From Boesenbergia rotunda (taxonomy: Eukaryota > Streptophyta > Magnoliopsida > Zingiberales > Zingiberaceae): a DNA stretch of 64,000 nucleotides. Shown one piece after another: positions 55,099 to 64,000 of the stretch. Within the stretch, counting starts at the first letter, position 1. Every line of letters begins with the position of its first letter. A program made the translations under genes and the position numbers. The notes below the pieces were generated by a model. It saw only the letters and a list, made by a program, of their open reading frames with translations, did not search any database and was not told where the DNA came from. Where the stretch lies: the NCBI GenBank assembly GCA_024364735.1, contig JAGFNQ010005385.1:248001-312000 (forward strand). Reading direction: 5' to 3'.

Positions 55099-58000
55099 TG
55101 TAAAATACGGCAAGTAATTCTACAGTTCAAATCAAGAAATAACCTTGTAAAATATTACGAAAAATTTTCGGAAAATTTTCTGAACCCTTGGTGGAATTTA
55201 CGAGGATAACTCGGATAAATAAAATAATATAATTAGGTTATTCGAGTTATGTATATATATATATATATTTTTTTTTGTGATTAAAGCCTAACCTAGGTTT
55301 GAATCGATCGAAACTATCTCTTCTCCCTTCCTCTCCCTGCGCCCGCAGCCCCAGCGCCGACTTTTCCCTCTCCCTCTCTTCTCGCAAGACCTAGCCGCAA
55401 GGCCCGACGCCCTCCTCCCTGCCGATCGCTGCTTCGCCCACCTCTCCGACGCCGGCTGCTCGATTCGCCTGGCGGCGCTGCCTCGCCAATTACGGCGGCG
55501 CAAGCTCTATCACCCGATCATGTCATCAGCTCACTTACTGCCTTCCTTTTCATCAGGGAGAACCACCATGGCCAGATCAGAACAAAGAAGGGGAGAAGGC
55601 TTGCGTGCGGGCCACCAGGTAAGACCTGTTTTTTTTCCAGTGAATTCATGGAATGGATTAGGTTCTAGTGTGATAAGCTGATCTCCATTGGGATTTCATT
55701 GTTGGGTAATGGATTCGGTGTGGGTCAGAAAATGAATTGCCATCTTGGATTTTGTTAGTTGATTTCCATGGATCCTCCAATTCCACCGTGAGTCGGTTTC
55801 TCTACATGTCTTGATGTGGTTGGGAGGAATTCGAGTTCTGGTTGATTTTGGATGTTCTGTCCAGATTTAAATCTTGTTTAGGGTATGGATGGGCCTTGGT
55901 TCATGGATTTTGGTTTCCATATCATAAGTGTTTGTTGGATTACATTTGGGATTTGATCTTTCCTTATTAGTCCAATTCTGGATTTAGAGTTCTATTGGAA
56001 GATAGTTTCAAACTGAGTTGTTGGTATATTGATTGGTTTTGACATTTGATTTACCGTGAGACTTGGATTGGTTTGGAGTTATATGGGTGGCCTGTTAATA
56101 AAGTAATTAGATTGATTTGATTTGGGCTTTGCTTAGTGTTGACCAGTTTAGACCAGTGCTTGGGTTTGTGTGGCTGGAATTGTGAGGGGTAAATTTATGA
56201 TCTCTTTGTATTGATTTGGATTGGAATCCTTGCCATTGGTCCCTTGTTTACTAACCTTGATGGGGAATGTATCCTAGTTTTGTTGATTTGGATTTCTTTT
56301 GGGATTTAGTCTTCCATCTTAGTTGCTATCTGGATTTGGTTATAATGAGCAGATGGTGATTTGATTAAGTAGGCTAATGTTTTATTGTTGAAGGAATGGA
56401 TCATTGTTATAACCCTATATGTTGTCAACGATCTCCTATTTGGACCATACTATAAAATAGTAGAGTGTCATGTTAATTTTGGATGGTAGCTTGGAGTTAT
56501 TGAACCGATGCCTTGTTGGATCAGTTTGGAATAGGTGAAGTAGTTTTGTGAGTCGAGTTTTATTTGGATCGTGAAGTTAAATCTGGATAGAGTTTGCCGT
56601 GTATACTTTGAAGTTTGGATACCTATTCTAGCATGATCATGATCTGATTAAGGGTTGCTAAGGATTATATTCTACTATGGTGGAGAGGTGATGACTTGGG
56701 TTAAGCATGGGGTTAAACATAAAATGAACCAGGAGTTGGACTAAGTGGGAACTAATCACTGATTACAGTTAATTAGTGATCATTACTTTAGAATAGTTTT
56801 ATTAGGGGTATAAGTATGTGTGGTTAGTTATCATTTGTTATGGTAGCTAAAATTATACCCTTTGATACAGGACATTGATCGCTTTTGGACTTTTGGACGG
56901 GAGATTCTTATTTGATACGGACTACTCCTACTTTGAGGCGGGTACCCTTTGACTTATCTTTATGATATTGTCATCTTGTTATGCATAGACTGTTATAGAT
57001 AGCAGTAAGATCATACGCTATCCCTGTTTATTATGCCTGTTCTGGATACTTGTTATTTATCCCTGGTTATTATACCTGTTCTGGATACTTGTTGGTTATC
57101 CCTGTTTATTATGTCTGTCGTGGATACCTGTGGTTTATCCCTGAGTTATTATGCTGTTAGTTCCATACAGTATCAGGTAGTGTCATATCTATATGTATGC
57201 TTAGAGATCGTGATGTATCTCCTGCCTTTGACCTTGAGGGGTCTGTAGTTTTCGGCCAGTATACCTTGTAGGTTACTTGTATTTCCTGTTATAGGATTTC
57301 AGACTGAGACCTAGTATACTGAGGACTTGGGAGGGAGGTAAGTGTATCTATCATACACCATCCTTGCACTGTTGCATGCCGGCGATCAGCGACTCCCTTG
57401 TGGTTGAGCCTATCGTCTTCCGGTACATGATATGCGCACACGGCCACTCATGGGTTAGTGGATACCGTAGGATGTGTGCATTTGCTCTGTACTGCTCCGC
57501 TCGACCGCTCAGGGGTAGTGGCTTCGGAGCGTGGTAGCAGGCGGAGATCCCTTCTCTTCCCATAGACCAGAGGAGATGAGAGCGACGCTCCCTCATATAT
57601 ACATGGGGTAGGGGGGCGGTCCCCCGACAGCATCCTGTCCACTCGGTCACTCATGAGCAGTGATAGCAGGGTGCGTACAGTGTCACAACTCTACCCACTC
57701 GGCCGACACAGTATCGCCTGTCTCGGTGGCTTGACTGGTGTTAGGGTGTGACCATGGCATTGCACCATGTGCATATTTTGCATCATGCATTGTTTGCTGC
57801 ACTTGATTGCTGCACTTATTTGACATGCATATTCTGGAGACTTGTTATCTGAGATTATATGTCTATTGATATTCCCTTGGTACTTATTATCCTCTTTTCA
57901 GGTTAGATGGATTCTGGTATGTATCTTGATTCAGTATCTTCAGTATACCCTTTCATATCGTTCATATGAGACCGTATCAGCGTAGACTCCTATTGTTATT

Positions 58001-58458
58001 ATAACTTTCTACGCATATCTGTTGGGTATTCGCTGAGTTATGGACTCACCCCGTTGCCATATATGTTTTTATTTCAGGTTGAGATACTTGAAGTCGCCAG
58101 AAGAGCCCAGCAGCCAGTCCCTACCCATCGCAACGACATGGTTTCGTTTTGTACTTTGTAGTGTGTTGGTTTATATTTCTTTTAGCGATATGTATGTGTC
58201 GTATGTGTCGTGAGCCCTAAGGGGTTGTTGTATTTGTTGTTTCGTCATAAGTCGGACCGGTCCGCAGTCAGGTATGGTTTGTTATGTTTTACTGTTATGG
58301 TTTTTCTTAGTGTCTACATATATTTTGAGGCCTGAGGCCAATTAAACTGCGTGGTGATGTTATATAGGTTTTGTGTATGTGTAAATTGTCCGCCGGACAG
58401 GGGAGGTGCTGTCCGATTTTATATTGGATCAGCGGCTCCTGGGTCTCGGGACGTGACA
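55099..58458 (+). repeat. LTR 1 of Ty3-type element E
   Basis: 3,360 bp, TGTAAAATACGG to CGGGACGTGACA. In order it has a (TA)n run (55250-55270), a CT-rich leader, a CAG|GTAAGA donor-like site at 55619, a 37-base tandem repeat (57022-57155), the block shared with F (57354-57765), an acceptor-like 'tttttatttcag' ending at 58077, and the end. It differs from LTR 2 by only a few bases and TA/T run lengths. Confidence 0.9.
57022..57155. repeat. 37-base tandem repeat in LTR E
   Basis: About 3.5 units of 'ctgttctggatacttgtt' plus 'atccctgtttattatg'. The copy at 62377-62510 is the same. The small ORFs 57033-57248 and 62388-62603 are translations of this repeat. Confidence 0.85.
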
Positions 58459-58466
58459 ATTTATTT

Positions 58467-58626
58467 TGGTATCAGAGCGTAGGTTTCGATGCCTACGTGT
58501 TTTCGGATTTTTCGGTGTTTATCTGATACCAATTTATTTTGGTATCAGAGCTCAGGTTGTCGGATACCTTGAGGACTTGTGGATTTTCGGTGTCTATCTG
58601 ATACCAATTTATTTTGGTATCAGAAC
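58467..58626 (+). other. Primer-binding site of E, triplicated within hairpins
   Basis: TGGTATCAGAGC stands at 58467-58478 and 58540-58551, and TGGTATCAGAAC at 58615-58626. Before the second and third is 'tctgatacca', the exact reverse complement of TGGTATCAGA, with the loop 'atttatttt'. The first copy, eight bases after the LTR, is the regular site for initiator tRNA-Met. Confidence 0.9.
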
Positions 58627-58645
58627 GTAGGTTTGTGATGCCTAC

Positions 58646-60434
58646 TTGTTTTACGAGTCTTGTCGGATTTGTTCGGAGTATCTTTCTCGATGTGGTTGTT
58701 TGGGACTTGGCGCGATGGGACTTCTTCAGGCGATAGGTATTTCTTCTCATCTCTTGTATCCCTTATCCTGGTTAGGTAGGATTAGGAATTCTCCAATGTT
58801 ATTGGATTATGTTACTAATCCTGTATATTTAGGTATGATTTAGAAATTCTCACATGTTATTGGATCTAGAAATTCTCACATGTTATTGGATCATGTTACT
58901 ATACCTATATATCTAGGTATGATTTAGAAATTATCTCGTGTTATCGGATCATGCTACCATTTCTGTATATTTAGGTATGGTTAGAAATTTTTTTCATGTC
59001 ATTGGATTAGGTTGTTATTCCTGTATATTTATGTATAGTTAGAAATTCTCTCATGTTATTGGATCAATTCATAGTAGCTCATGGAGCTATAAGTTTTTCT
59101 TATGTTGCGTATATCTGGACAGATAAGCTAGAGGTCATGTTTTGAGTACATGATCTGCATTGATGCAATAGGGTAGCAGTAGCTACATATTATTATGATT
59201 AGTAGAGGATTGATACAATCTGTTCCTTGGGGACTTTGACCATGGATCACTTGTACTGGGTAGTTGACCTAGAAGGTACATGTTGATAGATGATTTGGGC
59301 TAATATAGAAAAGTGTGAAGCTAGTTGCTTAACACTTACGGGTTACCACTTGTACTTGGTTTGAATAACTAAAAAGGTACCTACGGACTTATGATTTGCG
59401 TGGAGGCAAATCACTTATAAAACTAGACCACCTTTGGTTAGATGATATCGGGGACGACCCGTTGGGAAATAAAAGAAATTGCTTCATGAGAATATTGAGA
59501 TACTCCTGAGAGATTGCACGTCTCTATCTCCGTGTTATGGAGTAGGACCTTAGAAGGTTTTGACCGTGGAATGGAGGAATTGGACGGTACTGGTTTACGA
59601 GTCGACGGTCGGCGTGACTCGCTAGTGGCTACGCTATTCTATGAGGGATTTTGACTCATAGATTGGGTGTATATGGTTGGATAATCTTGATGGTGCATCG
59701 GGATGTACGACCCGTTAGGGTACGAAGGATATGGAGTTAGCTGTATCCTTACCTTCTGGTGAGATTGGACATTAATCAGGAGGTCAAAGACATCCGGTGG
59801 TTTTCGGTTATTATACTCCCATCGTGGACCTAGTACTTCATGGGATGATAAGGATGATGTCACCGTGGACTTTCTCGTTGGTGTTGAGAGGTGGATTGAG
59901 ATTGACGAATCTCTATGATATGTTGTATTTTAACGATTCTATTAGTAGATATGGACCTACTGAATTTGTAGCTTTTGATGGATCATTAAGTGGATAAATG
60001 ACCTTTTGGTGGTTGATCATTTAGGAAGTCTGTTATTGATAGCATAACCTTTAAATTATATGTGATTTTCTGATGGTCTATTGGAGGATATAGATATACA
60101 TATATATGACTTGTGATGTTTGAGAGGATGTTATTGACTTGTGGATACTTGAGTGATACTCATGGATTTGATGTTTTACGTTTGAGGATCGGAGTACTGA
60201 CTTGGCGCCCGTGATCTTAGGACGGAGTGCCCTGGGTCGGTGTGATGATTGATGGATTGTTCGAGTGTACCTGGTTATTGGATGATAACCTATAGATTGA
60301 TACCTTCCGTTGTTCCGTAGTAGGGTAACCTTAGGGTATCAGACAAAGTGGTTACTCATGATGAGTACAGACATACTTAGTTGCTAGTATGTGCCGTATG
60401 AGGAATGAGAAAATTTGGGGACCAAATTTTTATT
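58646..60434 (+). other. Internal region of E, no intact gene
   Basis: 58700-58740 resembles the leader of F ('tttctcgatgtg', 'gggac'). A tandem repeat of about 65 bases follows at 58785-59070. Around 59845-59905 a stretch may be a much-decayed Ty3 integrase core. No frame exceeds chance length. This is a deletion derivative. Confidence 0.6.
58785..59070. repeat. Tandem repeat of about 65 bases in the E internal region
   Basis: About four to five imperfect units combine 'cctgtatatttaggtatg', 'ttagaaattctc' and 'catgttattggatcatg'. One unit is shortened (58856-58885). Confidence 0.75.
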
Positions 60435-60446
60435 AGTGGGGGAGAA
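60435..60446 (+). other. Polypurine tract of E
   Basis: 'agtgggggagaa' directly before LTR 2, preceded by 'ttggggaccaaatttttatt', the usual Ty3 context for plus-strand priming. Confidence 0.88.
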
Positions 60447-60599
60447 TGTAAAATACGGCAAGTAATTCTACAGTTCAAATCAAGAAATAACCTTGTAAAA
60501 TATTACGGAAAATTTTCGGAAAATTTTCTGAACCCTTGGTGGAATTTACGAGGATAACTCGGATAAATAAAATAATATAATTAGGTTATTCGAGTTATG

Positions 60600-60630
<31 letters not shown>

Positions 60631-63600
60631 TTGTGATTAAAGCCTAACCTAGGTTTGAATCGATCGAAACTATCTCTTCTCCCTTCCTCTCCCTGCGCCC
60701 GCAGCCCCAGCGCCGACTTTTCCCTCTCCCTCTCTTCTCGCAAGACCTAGCCGCAAGGCCCGACGCCCTCCTCCCTGTCGATCGCTGCTTCGCCCACCTC
60801 TCCGACGCCGGCTGCTCGATTCGCCTGGCGGCGCTGCCTCGCCAATTACGGCGGCGCAAGCTCTATCACCCGATCATGTCATCAGCTCACTTACTGCCTT
60901 CCTTTTCATCAGGGAGAACCACCATGGCCAGATCAGAACAAAGAAGGGGAGAAGGCTTGCGTGCGGGCCACCAGGTAAGACCTGTTTTTTTCCAGTGAAT
61001 TCATGGAATGGATTAGGTTCTAGTGTGATAAGCTGATCTCCATTGGGATTTCATTGTTGGGTAATGGATTCGGTGTGGGTCAGAAAATGAATTGCCATCT
61101 TGGATTTTGTTAGTTGATTTCCATGGATCCTCCAATTCCACCGTGAGTCGGTTTCTCTACATGTCTTGATGTGGTTGGGAGGAATTCGAGTTCTGGTTGA
61201 TTTTGGATGTTCTGTCCAGATTTAAATCTTGTTTAGGGTATGGATGGGCCTTGGTTCATGGATTTTGGTTTCCATATCATAAGTGTTTGTTGGATTACAT
61301 TTGGGATTTGATCTTTCCTTATTAGTCCAATTCTGGATTTAGAGTTCTATTGGAAGATAGTTTCAAACTGAGTTGTTGGTATATTGATTGGTTTTGACAT
61401 TTGATTTACCGTGAGACTTGGATTGGTTTGGAGTTATATGGGTGGCCTGTTAATAAAGTAATTAGATTGATTTGATTTGGGCTTTGCTTAGTGTTGACCA
61501 GTTTAGACCAGTGCTTGGGTTTGTGTGGCTGGAATTGTGAGGGGTAAATTTATGATCTCTTTGTATTGATTTGGATTGGAATCCTTGCCATTGGTCCCTT
61601 GTTTACTAACCTTGATGGGGAATGTATCCTAGTTTTGTTGATTTGGATTTCTTTTGGGATTTAGTCTTCCATCTTAGTTGCTATCTGGATTTGGTTATAA
61701 TGAGCAGATGGTGATTTGATTAAGTAGGCTAATGTTTTATTGTTGAAGGAATGGATCATTGTTATAACCCTATATGTTGTCAACGATCTCCTATTTGGAC
61801 CATACTATAAAATAGTAGAGTGTCATGTTAATTTTGGATGGTAGCTTGGAGTTATTGAACCGATGCCTTGTTGGATCAGTTTGGAATAGGTGAAGTAGTT
61901 TTGTGAGTCGAGTTTTATTTGGATCGTGAAGTTAAATCTGGATAGAGTTTGCCGTGTATACTTTGAAGTTTGGATACCTATTCTAGCATGATCATGATCT
62001 GATTAAGGGTTGCTAAGGATTATATTCTACTATGGTGGAGAGGTGATGACTTGGGTTAAGCATGGGGTTAAACATAAAATGAACCAGGAGTTGGACTAAG
62101 TGGGAACTAATCACTGATTACAGTTAATTAGTGATCATTACTTTAGAATAGTTTTATTAGGGGTATAAGTATGTGTGGTTAGTTATCATTTGTTATGGTA
62201 GCTAAAATTATACCCTTTGATACAGGACATTGATCGCTTTTGGACTTTTGGACGGGAGATTCTTATTTGATACGGACTACTCCTACTTTGAGGCGGGTAC
62301 CCTTTGACTTATCTTTATGATATTGTCATCTTGTTATGCATAGACTGTTATAGATAGCAGTAAGATCATACGCTATCCCTGTTTATTATGCCTGTTCTGG
62401 ATACTTGTTATTTATCCCTGGTTATTATACCTGTTCTGGATACTTGTTGGTTATCCCTGTTTATTATGTCTGTCGTGGATACCTGTGGTTTATCCCTGAG
62501 TTATTATGCTGTTAGTTCCATACAGTATCAGGTAGTGTCATATCTATATGTATGCTTAGAGATCGTGATGTATCTCCTGCCTTTGACCTTGAGGGGTCTG
62601 TAGTTTTCGGCCAGTATACCTTGTAGGTTACTTGTATTTCCTGTTATAGGATTTCAGACTGAGACCTAGTATACTGAGGACTTGGGAGGGAGGTAAGTGT
62701 ATCTATCATACACCATCCTTGCACTGTTGCATGCCGGCGATCAGCGACTCCCTTGTGGTTGAGCCTATCGTCTTCCGGTACATGATATGCGCACACGGCC
62801 ACTCATGGGTTAGTGGATACCGTAGGATGTGTGCATTTGCTCTGTACTGCTCCGCTCGACCGCTCAGGGGTAGTGGCTTCGGAGCGTGGTAGCAGGCGGA
62901 GATCCCTTCTCTTCCCATAGACCAGAGGAGATGAGAGCGACGCTCCCTCATATATACATGGGGTAGGGGGGCGGTCCCCCGACAGCATCCTGTCCACTCG
63001 GTCACTCATGAGCAGTGATAGCAGGGTGCGTACAGTGTCACAACTCTACCCACTCGGCCGACACAATATCGCCTGTCTCGGTGGCTTGACTGGTGTTAGG
63101 GTGTGACCATGGCATTGCACCATGTGCATATTTTGCATCATGCATTGTTTGCTGCACTTGATTGCTGCACTTATTTGACATGCATATTCTGGAGACTTGT
63201 TATCTGAGATTATATGTCTATTGATATTCCCTTGGTACTTATTATCCTCTTTTCAGGTTAGATGGATTCTGGTATGTATCTTGATTCAGTATCTTCAGTA
63301 TACCCTTTCATATCGTTCATATGAGACCGTATCAGCGTAGACTCCTATTGTTATTATAACTTTCTACGCATATCTGTTGGGTATTCGCTGAGTTATGGAC
63401 TCACCCCGTTGCCATATATGTTTTTATTTCAGGTTGAGATACTTGAAGTCGCCAGAAGAGCCCAGCAGCCAGTCCCTACCCATCGCAACGACATGGTTTC
63501 GTTTTGTACTTTGTAGTGTGTTGGTTTATATTTCTTTTAGCGATATGTATGTGTCGTATGTGTCGTGAGCCCTAAGGGGTTGTTGTATTTGTTGTTTCGT

Positions 63601-63813
63601 CATAAGTCGGACCGGTCCGCAGTCAGGTATGGTTTGTTATGTTTTACTGTTATGGTTTTTCTTAGTGTCTACATATATTTTGAGGCCTGAGGCCAATTAA
63701 ACTGCGTGGTGATGTTATATAGGTTTTGTGTATGTGTAAATTGTCCGCCGGACAGGGGAGGTGCTGTCCGATTTTATATTGGATCAGCGGCTCCTGGGTC
63801 TCGGGACGTGACA
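60447..63813 (+). repeat. LTR 2 of element E
   Basis: 3,367 bp and nearly identical to LTR 1. The donor-like site is at 60975 and the acceptor-like site ends at 63432. It is followed not by host DNA but by the primer-binding site and internal sequence again. Confidence 0.9.
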
Positions 63814-64000
63814 ATTTATTTTGGTATCAGAGCGTAGGTTTCGATGCCTACGTGTTTTCGGATTTTTCGGTGTTTATCTGATACCAATTTATTTTGGTAT
63901 CAGAGCTCAGGTTGTCGGATACCTTGAGGACTTGTGGATTTTCGGTGTCTATCTGATACCAATTTATTTTGGTATCAGAACGTAGGTTTGTGATGCCTAC

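Larger units (their letters stand above)
55099..64000 (+). mobile_element. Ty3-derived non-autonomous element E in tandem LTR-INT-LTR-INT form
   Basis: LTR 1 (55099-58458), internal (58459-60446), LTR 2 (60447-63813) and then the internal sequence again (63814-64000, matching 58459-58645). The repeat period is about 5,350 bases. The internal part has a primer-binding site and polypurine tract but no intact gag or pol. The LTRs make up most of the unit. It is related to element F through LTR layout and leader text. It sits in D. Confidence 0.85.

Noticed and set aside
55288..55503. 71-residue minus-strand ORF, repeated at 60644-60859
   Set aside because: It is antisense to the CT-rich leader of LTR E; composition alone gives the Arg-rich frame.
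57351..57650. 99-residue minus-strand ORF, repeated at 62706-63005
   Set aside because: It is repeated only because the LTR is; the homologous block in element F does not keep an equivalent frame, and no domain is recognisable.
58467..58478. Possible tRNA fragment or tRNA gene
   Set aside because: The 12 bases are the primer-binding site complementary to a tRNA end; no cloverleaf or tRNA body is present.

Overview
The window looks like nuclear DNA of a flowering plant. It has a GT-AG spliced R-SNARE gene, a plant-type U2 snRNA gene and many Ty1/copia (Sirevirus-type) and Ty3/gypsy LTR retrotransposons. The GC-rich first exon beside AT-rich introns fits a monocot; I cannot name the species from the sequence alone.

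Layout. 1-4644: two related Sirevirus-type LTR pieces, one apparently inserted in the other, and a 2.3 kb solo LTR of another family with a perfect target-site duplication (TSD). 4645-9290: a decayed PIF/Harbinger transposon (transposase remnant and Myb/SANT-like accessory gene) split by a 1.8 kb insertion. 9377-10305: a solo LTR. 10306-20970: the host-gene island. It holds a U2 snRNA gene on the minus strand with both upstream promoter elements, then a complete four-exon VAMP71-type SNARE gene on the plus strand. The third intron of that gene carries a dead RTE-type LINE.

20971-64000 is one nest of retrotransposons, labelled here F, D, A, B, C, G and E. Ty3 element F (plus) is cut by Sirevirus D (minus). 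D is cut by gag-only Sirevirus A and by Ty3-type element E. A is cut by solo LTR B, B by a nearly full-length Sirevirus C, and C by solo Ty3 LTR G. TSDs are readable on both sides of A, B, C and G, and on one side of D and E. Removing G from the C gag, or B from the A gag, restores an uninterrupted reading frame across the junction.

How the parts work. Only the SNARE gene looks like an intact host protein gene; it should encode a tonoplast-directed R-SNARE of 220 residues. U2 is a core spliceosomal RNA; this copy keeps its promoter but has substitutions in stem I. The retroelement genes (gag, protease, integrase, RT, RNase H and a third ORF in C) carry stops or frameshifts. The most unusual features are in the non-coding DNA of the retroelements: family-specific palindrome arrays, a covarying hairpin array, an apparent intron inside the Ty3 LTRs, a triplicated primer-binding site inside hairpins, and an intron-containing third ORF in C with its own upstream palindrome cluster.
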